This document shows positions 31,890-41,600 of a stretch of 43,574 bases of DNA, piece after piece. This DNA is from Brevibacillus migulae (GTDB lineage Bacteria > Bacillota > Bacilli > Brevibacillales > Brevibacillaceae). Each line of letters begins with the position of its first letter. Within the stretch, counting starts at the first letter, position 1. Position numbers and translations under genes: made by a program. Location of the stretch: the NCBI RefSeq assembly GCF_004521915.1, contig NZ_SDKD01000010.1, positions 639 through 44,212 on the forward strand. The letters run 5' to 3'. The notes under the pieces are model-generated. The model did not search any database and was not told the origin of the DNA. It was given only the letters and a program-made list of their open reading frames with translations.

Positions 31890-33005
31890 TCAGTCTTCTT
31901 GTACCGGTTGTTTCGCTTTTGCCCGCAAAGCGATCTGTTCATGGATCCGTTCACGCAGATCATCCACTATGGAATAGTCCATCGAATCGATGTAAATCGC
32001 CTCCAGCTCATCATGCAAGGCTTTTGCCTGAGCCAAATGACCGGTCGCCACATTCATTGCCTCTTTATAGCGTTTGGAGATGGCCGCGATCTCATCCGCA
32101 TATACTTCATCTGTGCCAGGCGTGATGATCCGCTCGTACATATCGATGACTCGATCCCCGTCTCTATCCGGAAAATGCTCATGAGGCGCGGTGCTGTCAA
32201 AAATGGCCCAGCCCAATTCCCTCACGATTACCATATCGAGGCTATTTGGATCAAAGCCGCAATGATACACTTCGACGGCAAATCCATTTTGTTCGGCATG
32301 AGCGGCCAGCTTCTTCAGCAGCGTAGACTTCCCGGACCCGGGACGCCCCTTGAGAAAGTAACGGTGCGGCAGTTCTTCCGTCAGGTTTTGGATGAAGTCA
32401 ACGGGTCCCTTGGGTGTGGCCGCCCCTAGAAAACGATGCTTCGCAAGACCTTCTCCCGTTCCCTTTCTACCGGCGAAAAGAGACTCGATCAATTCTGCCG
32501 TTAGTACATTTGCTTTCGTAAAATCCAGGTTTGCAATATACGGTTTTTCCCATTCATCATGAATCCGCAGAGCTGCTGCGAATGTTTCATACGCTTGTTG
32601 GTAGCATTCCCGGATGCTTGCCGAGATGCGCTGAATATCCGCTGTGCGCGGCGCCAATTTGCTGTGATCCCAGGCTTCCCCCAGATTCACATATTCTTCG
32701 ATTGCACCCGGTGCTTCCGGTTCAATCACATGTGGTGCTGTGCCATCGACAATGCCAACCTGAAGCGCAGGGATAATCACTCCATCGATCGACCCGTTAT
32801 CGGAACCGCAATGGATGTATTCAAGGTCATAGCCGAGCTCTGCCCATCGCTTGCCCAGCTCTTTCATCAAGGTGGATTTGCCAGTTCCAGGTCCCCCTTT
32901 TAAAATGAACAGTCTTTGCAGCCCTTGCAGATTGGACGAAAACAGATTGTGAAATCCGCGGGCCGTGTTTCCTCCCGCATAGTAATTCAGAATCTTTCCT
33001 GGCAT
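31890..33005 (-). CDS. Tandem P-loop ATPase of unknown function (PRK06851-like)
   Basis: The 371-residue protein contains two related NTPase halves. The first has Walker A GGPGTGKSTLMKELG (around residue 38), followed by LEYIHCGSDNGSIDGVIIPA. The second has GRPGSGKSTLLKKLA (around residue 220), followed by VEVYHCGFDPNSLDMVIVRE. The repeated YHCG-x-D-x-x-S-x-D segment and AIFDSTAPHEHFPDRDGD/IVDGTAPHVIEPEAPGA pair show an internal duplication. It matches the conserved Firmicute family annotated only as an ATPase; the function is unknown. No signal peptide or membrane span is present. ATG 33005 follows AAAGGAG. It is monocistronic. Confidence 0.85.
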   Translation of the reverse strand: MPGKILNYYAGGNTARGFHNLFSSNLQGLQRLFILKGGPGTGKSTLMKELGKRWAELGYDLEYIHCGSDNGSIDGVIIPALQVGIVDGTAPHVIEPEAPGAIEEYVNLGEAWDHSKLAPRTADIQRISASIRECYQQAYETFAAALRIHDEWEKPYIANLDFTKANVLTAELIESLFAGRKGTGEGLAKHRFLGAATPKGPVDFIQNLTEELPHRYFLKGRPGSGKSTLLKKLAAHAEQNGFAVEVYHCGFDPNSLDMVIVRELGWAIFDSTAPHEHFPDRDGDRVIDMYERIITPGTDEVYADEIAAISKRYKEAMNVATGHLAQAKALHDELEAIYIDSMDYSIVDDLRERIHEQIALRAKAKQPVQED

Positions 33006-33097
33006 ACTAGCACTCCTTTGAAGCGATTTACCGAAGAAAATTGAACCTTATCCTTCGTGCTTTAGGATATGTGCGTTTGCCTAGATTGGTGAAAGCG

Positions 33098-34381
33098 CTA
33101 TTTTTCTTTCCGCATCATGTCATACGGCTTCACCGGTTTCTGTACCTTCATTTTCAATTTTTGCATCGCGTGGCGGGCTTCTTCCACTTCGTTGCCGGCT
33201 TCATCCCAGAGCTTTTCCACCACTTGCGTAAAGTTCTCCCGCTTTGGGCCGATAAACTCGACTTCCTGCCCGACGCGGAAATGGGTGCGCTGTTCAATTG
33301 TCGCCATCTGTGTGCCGGGATCGTAGTCCAAAACGAGCCCCGCAAATTCATAGGATGCCATTTTCGGAGGCGCTCCAAAGATCTGATCATCCTCCGTAGG
33401 GGTACCGAAGTAGAAGCCGGTCGTTAAGGGACGGTTGGCTGCTTTTTCTATTTCTTTCTTCCATTTCTCTTGAAACGTGAAGCCCTCGGGGTCCTCGCAA
33501 AAAGCATCAATGACGCGGCGGTATGTATTGACCACGGTAGCGATGTAGTGGACGCTCTTCATCCTTCCTTCAATCTTCAAGCTTTCCACACCCGCTTCGA
33601 TTAAGCTGGGTATATGCTCAACCATGCATAAATCTTTGGAGCTCATCGTAAATGCTTCGTCCCCTTCCGCAAAAAGAGGTCGAGGCATGTCTCCACCTTG
33701 ATCCTGCGCATCTTCCAGATCTTCTTCATACAGCTCATATTTCCACCGGCACGATTGCGCACAGCCTCCGCGATTCGCGTCCCGGTCGGTCATGTGATTG
33801 GATAAGACGCATCTTCCGGAGTACGAAATGCACATGGAGCCATGAATGAAGACTTCGATTTCGGTGCTGACTCTTTTTTTGATCTCGCGAATTTCATCCA
33901 GCGACACTTCACGGGCCAAGACAACCCGTGGGATACCCTCCTGCGCCCAAAACTTGACGGTCTGCCAGTTTGTCGCGGAAGCCTGTGTGCTTAAATGAAT
34001 TTCCAGTTCTGGCGCCGCTTGCTTGCAAATATCGATGATCGCCGGATCTGCGACGATGACCGCATCGATGCCAATTTCCTGAAGGCTGCGGAAATACGCC
34101 TCCATCTCATGGAAATCTTCATTATGGGCGATGATATTGGCAGCCACATATACTTTTGCCCCTCGTTCGTGGGCAAACCTGACCCCTTCCTGCATATCTT
34201 CCAGCGAAAAGTTCCCCGCCTTCGCCCGCAATCCAAACTTTTGACCGCCGATATACACAGCGTCTGCTCCGTATAAGACGGCGAATTTCAATTTTTCCAG
34301 ATTTCCCGCAGGTGCAAGTAGCTCTGGCTTACGGTAGGCGAGAGCGTTTGGCGGTTGCGTGCTTTGTGACATATGCATCAT
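33098..34381 (-). CDS. yrrO: U32 family protein, TrhP2/YrrO-like (tRNA 5-hydroxyuridine synthesis)
   Basis: Members hydroxylate wobble uridine 34 of tRNA (ho5U) using prephenate-derived chemistry and an Fe-S cluster. The 427-residue protein has the full U32 signature EVFIHGSMCISYSGRCVLS, and further cysteines in RGGCAQSCRW, giving the expected cluster ligands. The N-terminal barrel begins KPELLAPAGNLEKLKFAVLY and the C-terminal beta domain ends with HFRVGQEVEFIGP. Start ATG 34381 follows GGGGAG; the frame from 34492 would overlap the upstream gene. It directly follows its partner, with 16 bases between, as in the Bacillus yrrN-yrrO pair, but the usual neighbours udk and greA are absent. Confidence 0.92.
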   Translation of the reverse strand: MMHMSQSTQPPNALAYRKPELLAPAGNLEKLKFAVLYGADAVYIGGQKFGLRAKAGNFSLEDMQEGVRFAHERGAKVYVAANIIAHNEDFHEMEAYFRSLQEIGIDAVIVADPAIIDICKQAAPELEIHLSTQASATNWQTVKFWAQEGIPRVVLAREVSLDEIREIKKRVSTEIEVFIHGSMCISYSGRCVLSNHMTDRDANRGGCAQSCRWKYELYEEDLEDAQDQGGDMPRPLFAEGDEAFTMSSKDLCMVEHIPSLIEAGVESLKIEGRMKSVHYIATVVNTYRRVIDAFCEDPEGFTFQEKWKKEIEKAANRPLTTGFYFGTPTEDDQIFGAPPKMASYEFAGLVLDYDPGTQMATIEQRTHFRVGQEVEFIGPKRENFTQVVEKLWDEAGNEVEEARHAMQKLKMKVQKPVKPYDMMRKEK

Positions 34382-34397
34382 GATAGGTACTCCCCTA

Positions 34398-35324
34398 TTA
34401 ATAAATTTGCTCTTTGAAATAAAACCCGGTTCCCAGCAGACGTCCTTCTGGCTGCATCTGCTGCAATTCTTGTATCCACGCTTCATGAACAACTTTATCC
34501 TGTTGCTCCTGAAGCAAATCCAACGCCTGCCGGTATATAGCGACCGTACGTAGATGATTTTTCGTTGACTTGAACATGCCCTCGACGAATAGCGAGTCGA
34601 TCCGTGCAGTCACGATGCCAGGGAGATGCTCGAGCATGCAGATATCCTCCGCACTCATGATGTGTGTCCCGTGCCGATTTTCGTAGATCGGATACTGATG
34701 AGCGTCTCGGGTTGTCTCCTTCAAAAACAGCTGCGATTCATGTCCATCTTCCTGACGCGCTGAACCCTGGAATCGGAGATAGTTGCTGACGAGTTCACGT
34801 TTCGAATGAAAGATGCAGGTCATTCCGTGTACCTGTATTTGCGTTTCTATTTTCGAATTCTGTTTGACCGCGATCACTTCGGCCAGCGAGAGTTCACGAG
34901 CTAACACTGCCCGGCTGACTCCCTTTTTCGCCCAAAAATTGACCGTCTGATAATTGGTAGAGGTGGTCTCGGTATTCCATTGCAGCTTCATGCCTGGAGC
35001 CGCTTCCCTTGCAGCCATGAATACTGCAGGATCCCCAAAAACGATCGCGTCCACACCAGCCTGGTCCAACATGCGTATATATCCCTCAAGGCCACCCGCT
35101 TTTTCGTGATGGAACAGTGCGTTCATCGAAACATAGAGTGGTTTTCCCCGGCCATGAGCAAGCTTCACCGCTTCTTGGACCATCCGCAGGTCAAAATTGC
35201 CCGGCATTCGCAGGGCATATGTTTCATCTCCCACCAAGACAGCGTCAGCTCCCGCTTCGAAAAGCTTGTCTACTTCTTCCACATCTCTGGCATTTGCAAG
35301 TAATTCTGGCTTTCTCTTGTTCAT
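34398..35324 (-). CDS. yrrN: U32 family protein, TrhP1/YrrN-like (tRNA 5-hydroxyuridine synthesis)
   Basis: The 308-residue protein is the shorter member of the pair, matching B. subtilis YrrN in length (309) and order. The barrel shows KPELLANARDVEEVDKLFEA, VYVSMNALFHHEK-like and LKLQWNTETTSTNYQTVNFW, where TETTSTNYQTVNFWA parallels TQASATNWQTVKFWA in the partner. At the U32 signature it reads VHGMTCIFHSKRELVS: one Cys is kept, but the GxC part is lost and the downstream CxxxC is missing, so it probably lacks the Fe-S cluster and acts as a partner subunit. ATG 35324 follows GAGGAAGAG. Confidence 0.9.
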   Translation of the reverse strand: MNKRKPELLANARDVEEVDKLFEAGADAVLVGDETYALRMPGNFDLRMVQEAVKLAHGRGKPLYVSMNALFHHEKAGGLEGYIRMLDQAGVDAIVFGDPAVFMAAREAAPGMKLQWNTETTSTNYQTVNFWAKKGVSRAVLARELSLAEVIAVKQNSKIETQIQVHGMTCIFHSKRELVSNYLRFQGSARQEDGHESQLFLKETTRDAHQYPIYENRHGTHIMSAEDICMLEHLPGIVTARIDSLFVEGMFKSTKNHLRTVAIYRQALDLLQEQQDKVVHEAWIQELQQMQPEGRLLGTGFYFKEQIY

Positions 35325-35410
35325 CTCACTCTTCCTCGGTTCCCAGATTCTGTATCCTCTCAATATAGCGAACCGTTTCTTATTCAGGTGTGATGTATGT
35401 CACTGCAAAG

Positions 35411-35450
35411 AAAAAAACTCATCCTACTCCGATGAGGAGAAAAAGATGAG
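35411..35450 (-). terminator. Minus-strand terminator upstream of the YrrN/YrrO unit
   Basis: On the minus strand CTCATC and GATGAG, with inner CTCC/GGAG, form a stem followed by seven T residues. It lies at the 5' end of the plus-strand MarR gene. The only minus-strand gene it can end is DinB (35990-36466), whose transcript would then be antisense to all of the MarR gene. Confidence 0.65.
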
Positions 35451-35538
35451 CTTCAAAGGTTATCGTCTTCGCCAACTTTTTGAATGGTCAAAGGGTATCC
35501 GACCAATTACAATATATATTCAGGGGGGCGGTTCAAGC

Positions 35539-35961
35539 ATGGAAGATTTGCAACGATATGCCATTCGTATTCGAAAGGCAATGAACAAAACACGAAGAGA
35601 GATTAACAACGTCCTGCAAACACAGACGCATTTTGAGCTGAAACAACCGCAGCTTCACCTGCTCACTTACATTTCCGAGCACGAGCCCTGTAAAATCACC
35701 GATTTGGCGAAAAAATTCGAGGTGAATCCAAGCACCATATCGACCATGATTAACAAGTTCGTACAAGACGGTTTCGTCATTCGCGAGTACAGCAAGGACG
35801 ACCGCCGCAATGTATTTGTCACGGTAACCGACCAAGGCAAGCATGTGCTAAGCAGGGAGCTGGAAAATTACAACAAGGTTGTGGGGCAGTATCTATCTCG
35901 CCTCAATAAAACGGAACTGGAAACCTTACTGAACATTTTGGAAAAAATGGCAGAGAGCTGA
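35539..35961 (+). CDS. MarR family transcriptional regulator
   Basis: The 140-residue protein has the MarR winged helix: LKQPQLHLLTYISEHEPCKI, TDLAKKFEVNPSTISTMINK, FVQDGFVIREYSKDDRRNVF and VTVTDQGKHVL, with dimer helices at both ends. Start ATG 35539 follows AGGGGGGCGG and a TACAAT -10 at 35508-35513, about 19 bases before. An in-frame ATG at 35446, also with GAGGAG, would add 31 residues but lies upstream of that promoter. Targets are unknown; no transporter or oxidative-stress gene is adjacent. Confidence 0.87.
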   Translation: MEDLQRYAIRIRKAMNKTRREINNVLQTQTHFELKQPQLHLLTYISEHEPCKITDLAKKFEVNPSTISTMINKFVQDGFVIREYSKDDRRNVFVTVTDQGKHVLSRELENYNKVVGQYLSRLNKTELETLLNILEKMAES

Positions 35962-35989
35962 CATAACGCCCCTGGTCTTGAAAGCGCTA

Positions 35990-36466
35990 TCAGACGGATT
36001 GTCGATTGCGTTCAGCGTTTTCAATCACCCGCTTCATCGCTTGTATTTGTCCGAGATGGTTCGCCTCGTCCAGCAAAGCAAGACAAGCTAATTCCTCGTA
36101 GGTGCTCAAATCCAATATCGGTTTGCTTAACGACTGCTGCAAATGATCAGCGTGAATCTCTAGGATACGAGGCAGCTGATCCTTTAACTGCTGAATCAGC
36201 GTTTCAACGGAAGGAACATCATCGTTCCAATCAGCCGGTTTGGTACCGCTGGCAAAATATTGGATGTAATCAGCGGGAAGATGCGCGCTTTTTTGCGGGA
36301 AGCCGAAGAGCAGCTGCTCCGAAAGCGTCAACACATGCCCAATGTGCCAATGAATCGTATTGTTGAAGCCGTCCGGTTGGATATGTGCGATCGCGATCGA
36401 TTCTTCTGCACGTTTAATAAAATAGCTCCTTGTCAGTTCAAACTGTTTTTTCATGATCTGGTTCAT
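35990..36466 (-). CDS. DinB family protein
   Basis: The 158-residue four-helix protein has the metal-binding pattern of DinB/YfiT-like enzymes: NTIHWHIGHVLTLSEQLL near the middle (His) and LLDEANHLGQIQAMKR near the end (His in NHLGQ). The family includes thiol transferases (bacillithiol S-transferases), but many members are uncharacterised. Start ATG 36466 follows GAAGGGGAG; the frame from 36580 has no such site. It is convergent with the MarR gene, with 28 bases between stop codons and no terminator there. Confidence 0.82.
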   Translation of the reverse strand: MNQIMKKQFELTRSYFIKRAEESIAIAHIQPDGFNNTIHWHIGHVLTLSEQLLFGFPQKSAHLPADYIQYFASGTKPADWNDDVPSVETLIQQLKDQLPRILEIHADHLQQSLSKPILDLSTYEELACLALLDEANHLGQIQAMKRVIENAERNRQSV

Positions 36467-36687
36467 AAAAAACTCCCCTTCCTTTTCATTTCCTAAATAT
36501 ACCAAACGCAACATCTCTTGCCTACGCTTCCCTCTTTCGTCCGACACTTTCTCCCTTTTCTTCAAAAACCGCTGACACATTCTGTCTATCGATGTAAGGT
36601 TTATGCAAAAACAACCAGCTTTTGACGAAGGAAAATAGAAGGAAAATGCACACCGCGGAATAAATATTCTAACTATTCAAATAAAAA

Positions 36688-36706
36688 TTTGAAACAAAAT
36701 TTCAAA
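36688..36706 (+). promoter_or_regulatory. Dyad overlapping the ribosome binding site of the amidase gene
   Basis: TTTGAAA and TTTCAAA flank 5 bases; the second arm shares its AAA with the AAAGGAGG binding site. As RNA it would be a weak A/U stem that could modulate initiation at the TTG codon; as DNA it could be an operator. The 253-base region upstream (36467-36719) shows no confident promoter. Confidence 0.3.
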
Positions 36707-36719
36707 GGAGGTACTACGT

Positions 36720-38621
36720 TTGAAAAGATGGTCGGCTCGTCCATGGAAAAAAGCCATCCTTCCCCTCACGATGGCTAGCCTCGTCCTGTCTGCCTTCGCC
36801 CCTGCGGCGACCCCTTCCTTTTTGTCTGCCAATGTCGCTCATGCCGCCAAATCCGATAAGCTGCAGGAAGCCTTTGAGGAGGCCGCTGAGGAATTCGGTG
36901 TTCCCGAAAGCATTTTGCTGGCAGTCTCGTACAACCTGACGCGGTGGGAGCACCATGATGGGAAGCCCAGTTTTTCTGCCGGGTATGGATTGATGCATCT
37001 CACAGAGCTTGACGAAATTGATGAGACACATGGCAAAGGCTTGGAACGCAAAAAGAAAGGCGATACGGAAGATTTTGAAGATGACCCCAGTATGCACACC
37101 TTAAGCGAAGCAGCCGACTTGCTGGGAATCGATCCAGAGGAACTGATCGAAGACCCTGTGCAAAACATCCGCGGCGGTGCGGCTCTCTTGGCGGAATACG
37201 CACGTGAAACGACAGGAGAACTGCCAACAGATGTGGACGATTGGTATGGCGCGGTTGCCAAATACAGCGGATCTAAGGAACGCTCTCTCGCACTTGATTT
37301 TGCGGATCAAGTGTTTGCAACGATCAACGATGGTGTTGATCGGGAGACAACGGATGGTCAAAAAGTACGGCTGAAAGCCACGAAGGCAAAAGCAAATCGT
37401 GCTACGATTGAATCGCTACGCCTGCAAAAAAGCGATACGACAGAAGCCGACTGTCCAAACGGGTTGGATTGTCAGTTCATCCCTGCTCTTTACGAACAAC
37501 GAGGAAGCAACCCAAGCAATTATGGAAACTACGACATCGCTGACCGGCCAAAAGCCGGACCCGATATCCGCTATATTGTGATTCACGATACGGAAGGAAG
37601 CTACCAAAGCGCGATCAACTGGTTCCAAAATCCTGCCTCCTCTGTCGCGGCTCACTACGTCATTCGTTCTTCCGATGGACAGATTACGCAAATGGTCGAT
37701 AACAAAGACGTGGGCTGGCATGCCGGAAACTGGTATGTCAATATGCATTCGATCGGTCTTGAGCATGAAGGAATCATGACGGAAGGCGCAGACTGGTATA
37801 CGGAACGGATGTACCGCGCTTCCGCCAAGCTCGTCAAATATTTGGCAGAAAAATATGAGATTCCGCTTGATCGCGCCCATATCATCGCCCACGAAGAAAT
37901 TCCCGGTTTGACGCAAGCACGCTATAAAACAATGCACGAAGATCCGGGCGCTTTCTGGGATTGGGAGCATTACTTTGAATTATTGGGTGAACCGATCAAA
38001 AACGAACGCGGTCCGAAAGATGTGGTGACCATCAAACCGCATTTCAAAACAAACAAGCCTGAGCTCGATGGCTTGGAACGCCAACCGGCCAACTTCGTCT
38101 ACTTGTACCAAGAACCCAGCTTTGATGCCCCCCTGCTTGACGATACCCTTCTGCCCGGTTCAGGCTCCACAAGCATTCATGAAGAAGGCAGCAAGGCTGT
38201 TACCGGCCAGTCTTATGTATTGGCGGATGAAGACGGCGATTGGGATGCCATTTGGTTTGGCGGACAGAAAGCATGGTTCTACAACCCGAATGACAAAAAT
38301 ACCGTTAGCGGCAAAGGATTAATCGTCCGTCCCAAAAAGAATAAGGTACCCGTTTACGGCGCCGCATTCCCAGAGACGAGTGCCTACCCATCTGATGTAC
38401 CGCCGCGGACAATGGAGGTATTGTACGAAATCAATGAAGGAGAAGCGTATGTCGTGACAGACAAGACAAAAGGGAATTACTATCACGCGGTCACCTTCTC
38501 CCATGATCCTTATGATGATGATCACAAAATGGTCATCGGGGACGAAGAATACTACCAGATTACCTTCAATCATCGCTTTGGTTTTGTCAAAGCCTCCGAT
38601 GTTGAAATCGGCGTGAAATAA
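36720..38621 (+). CDS. Secreted N-acetylmuramoyl-L-alanine amidase with degenerate transglycosylase-like N-terminal domain
   Basis: The 633-residue protein has a signal peptide (residues 1-42, ending NVAHAA). Residues 45-200 resemble an SLT/lysozyme-like fold (FGVPESILLAVSYNLTRWE, then AGYGLMHLTELD), but the usual catalytic Glu of the ES motif is Leu73, so it is probably inactive and may bind glycan. Residues 283-420 are an Amidase_2/PGRP domain: YIVIHDTEGSY (zinc His289), AAHYVIRSSDGQITQMVDNK, HSIGLEHEG and AHIIAHEEIPG with later EDPGAFWDW (His391, Asp408). The last 200 residues are beta-rich, possibly SH3-like wall binding. Start is TTG 36720 behind AAAGGAGG. A dyad TTTGAAA/TTTCAAA at 36688-36706 touches that site. 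A cell-wall hydrolase used in growth or sporulation is likely. Confidence 0.9.
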   Translation: MKRWSARPWKKAILPLTMASLVLSAFAPAATPSFLSANVAHAAKSDKLQEAFEEAAEEFGVPESILLAVSYNLTRWEHHDGKPSFSAGYGLMHLTELDEIDETHGKGLERKKKGDTEDFEDDPSMHTLSEAADLLGIDPEELIEDPVQNIRGGAALLAEYARETTGELPTDVDDWYGAVAKYSGSKERSLALDFADQVFATINDGVDRETTDGQKVRLKATKAKANRATIESLRLQKSDTTEADCPNGLDCQFIPALYEQRGSNPSNYGNYDIADRPKAGPDIRYIVIHDTEGSYQSAINWFQNPASSVAAHYVIRSSDGQITQMVDNKDVGWHAGNWYVNMHSIGLEHEGIMTEGADWYTERMYRASAKLVKYLAEKYEIPLDRAHIIAHEEIPGLTQARYKTMHEDPGAFWDWEHYFELLGEPIKNERGPKDVVTIKPHFKTNKPELDGLERQPANFVYLYQEPSFDAPLLDDTLLPGSGSTSIHEEGSKAVTGQSYVLADEDGDWDAIWFGGQKAWFYNPNDKNTVSGKGLIVRPKKNKVPVYGAAFPETSAYPSDVPPRTMEVLYEINEGEAYVVTDKTKGNYYHAVTFSHDPYDDDHKMVIGDEEYYQITFNHRFGFVKASDVEIGVK

Positions 38622-38634
38622 GTCCGGTACACCG

Positions 38635-38676
38635 AAAAAAAATCCCATCCCGCTTCGTCAGGGGATGGGATTTTTC
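38635..38676. terminator. Bidirectional terminator between the amidase and SNF2 genes
   Basis: AATCCCATCCC pairs with GGGGATGGGATT around a 9-base loop; an A-run precedes it and a T-run follows, so it can stop both convergent transcripts. Confidence 0.92.
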
Positions 38677-38690
38677 CATAGCCGTTTCGA

Positions 38691-41600
38691 TTAATCGATC
38701 ATCAGGATCTCACGAATCTCCTGCTCAGTCAAAGAGGACAATGCTTCCTGCCCTGGCTGGATCACTTCCTCGATCAGGTTTTTCTTTTTCTGCTGAAGCG
38801 CAAACATCTTCTCCTCTACCGTCCCCTGGGTGACGAGACGGATGACGTGGACGACTTTCTTTTGCCCGATGCGATGCGCACGGTCAGCGGCCTGCTGCTC
38901 GACCGCAGGGTTCCACCACAAATCGTAGAGGATGACCGTATCCGCTCCGGTCAGATTCAACCCGGTCCCTCCAGCCTTTAACGAAAGGAGAAACAGATCC
39001 CGCTCTCCCTCGTTGAAACGATTGCACAGCTCTACCCGTTCCCGTGCCGGAGTCTGCCCGTCCAGGTAAAAGTAAGGAATACCTTGATAGCCAAGTTCAC
39101 GTCCGATCAGATCAAGCATCTGGGTGAATTGCGAATAAACCAAGACTCGCCTGCCCACATTCCGGCATTCTGCCAAGAGCTCCAGCAGCTGCTCGAATTT
39201 GGCAGAACTGCCCTCATACTCGTCCACAAACAGCGCCGGGTGGCAGCATAATTGGCGAAGACGGGTCAGCCCCGCTAATATTTTGATCCGATTCCTTTGG
39301 AAATCGTCCGCATTCAGCAGCCGCATTGTTTCTTTTTGCAGCAGCGCCAAGTGAGCGAGATACAGTTTCTTCTGCTCCGGAAGCAGCTCGGATGCCTGCA
39401 GCGTCTCAATCTTCTCGGGCAATTCCTTCAGCACGTCCGTCTTTACACGCCGCAGCAAAAACGGTCGGGCTCGCTTGGCGACCGCCTCACGCGACAGGTC
39501 ATTGAACCCTTTCCTTGCAGGGAATAACCCGGGGAATACGGCATCAAAGATGGACCAGAGCTCCTCCAGACGATTTTCGATGGGTGTTCCGGAAAGGGCA
39601 AAGCGGTAGCGCGCCTGCATCGCTTTGACGGCTTGCGCTGTCTGTGTGGCATGGTTTTTGAACGTTTGCGCTTCATCCAGGATGAGCGTATGGAACATTT
39701 TTTCCGCGTAGAGCCGACTGTCTTTTCGCAGGAGCGGGTAGGATGTGATGAGAACATCCGCCCCTGAGGAATCATCCAGGCTGCTCTTCCGTTCCGCCTG
39801 CGCCCCATCGATGATTACCATCCGGATGTCCGGTGCGAATTTTTGCAATTCATTGCGCCAGTTATATACCAGCGAGGAGGGGGCAACGATCAAGGCCGGC
39901 TGCTTCTCTTCCCGGATTTCCGGGAGGACAGAGAGTAAAAAGGCAATGCTTTGCAAGGTCTTTCCAAGTCCCATGTCGTCGGCAAGGATCCCGCCAAACT
40001 GGTAGTGGGCCAGCGTCTTCATCCATTGGTAGCCATACTTCTGGTAATCGCGAAGCACGTTCTCCAGACTTTCCGGCACGGGAAAATCCAAATGATCCGG
40101 ATTCCGCATATGCTCCAGCAATCGCCGCAGTGTTTTTCCGATCTTTACGGTCTTACCGTGCTCTTGATCCAGCAAATGCAGGCCCCGTACAAGGGGAAGG
40201 CGGGCCCCCGCTCCGCTGAATTCCATGCTATCCGCACCGATTTGATGCAGAAAGTCGCTGATGACCTGATACTCGGTTGCCTCCAAGGGCAGCAGTGCCC
40301 CATTGGGAAGCCGGTAGTATTTGCGCTTCTCCTCCAACGATTGGAGTACGCGCCGAATATGCGACTCCGGGATCCCCTCCATGTCAAACTGGACTTCCAA
40401 CCAGTTGATCCGATCATCCGCATCCACTCGGATTTGCGGAGGCGCAGATCCCGTAAACACTCTTTCTTTGACTGCAGTCGTGGCGTACACTTTTGCCAGC
40501 TTCTCCAGCTGTGGTACAACATGGTAGAGGAAATGGTACTCCGCTTCCTCTTCCTCCATGACATAGCCGCCTTCTGTCTTCACGAAAGGGCTTTGTTCGA
40601 TTAGCTCCACGATTTGGCGTTCTTTTTCCCCGTCACGCACATGGATACGGTCCGTCCGCCGCTTTTGGCTTTCCTCTTCAAACGGATTGATGACAATCTC
40701 TCCATATTGAAATTCCAGCCCGACGAGCAGTCGATCCTTCAGTCGGTCCAAATACAGCTTCGCTTGCAGCGGTGCTTGGATAATCCGCTCCGAGACGGCG
40801 TTGGCGATACGGACGCTTCCCAGCTTTTTCAATCCGGGAATCACCTGTTCCAGAAAAGGCTCGATCTGCTCCGGCGCAATCGTGATTTGCGGTTTGCGAT
40901 ATGCATCCACCATGCGCTTCATCTCCGCCAGTCGCTTGCATTGATCAGCGGGAAGCTGCACCACCTTTCCTTCCGTCAGCACCAATCCATAGGATTCCAT
41001 GACGATGATCCGATCCAACCCCTGCATATCCATCACATAGCTGTCTTGCTCGGCTTGATCAAAGGCAAATTGCAGCGGCAGAGGTTCCTCGGTAGCATCA
41101 ATACCCGCATAGCTGCGCCCCCCTTGCTCCAGCTGCACCTGTTTGGCAGCCTGCAGCAGCGAGAAAAGGGATTCCCAAAAAACAGGCGGGATGAGCAGGA
41201 CCCTATCCGTGCTTACGCCCTTGCCCTGCATGTATAGCGGTTGGGTGCTCTCACGGATCATTTTTTCGTATTGATAGACTTCCAGCAACTTCTGGATGAC
41301 TGCATTGTCTTCGTTGTCGAACAAGTGCTGCTGCGGATCATACGTAAAATGCTTGGAGAATGCATAGGGCTCCCGACGTTCCAAGCACTCGAGAAATTCC
41401 TTTATTTTCTGAACCATGTAGAGCCGTTTCGGACCCACCTTCAATGCGACGCCGAACATATGCTTGCGTATTCCATAGGAAACCGGTGAAACAGTGAATT
41501 CTACCGCCACCGTTTCTCGCGTGTCAAACAACTGTCTGGCCGTATTTCGTCTTTCCGGATGGTTTCGAAAAAGGCGAAGGATCCCCTGTGTTAATTGCAG

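Noticed and set aside
31751..31963. Minus-strand ORF of 70 codons downstream of the twin P-loop gene
   Set aside because: It starts within that gene in another frame and runs through its terminator; no ribosome binding site.
33090..33103. TGAAAGCGCTATTT, a partial cre match
   Set aside because: It overlaps the stop codon of the YrrO-like gene and fails the last two consensus positions; no promoter nearby.
35979..35992. TGAAAGCGCTATCA, a perfect match to the cre consensus
   Set aside because: It lies at the 3' ends of the convergent MarR and DinB genes, overlapping the DinB stop, far from any promoter; probably chance, although CcpA binding is not excluded.
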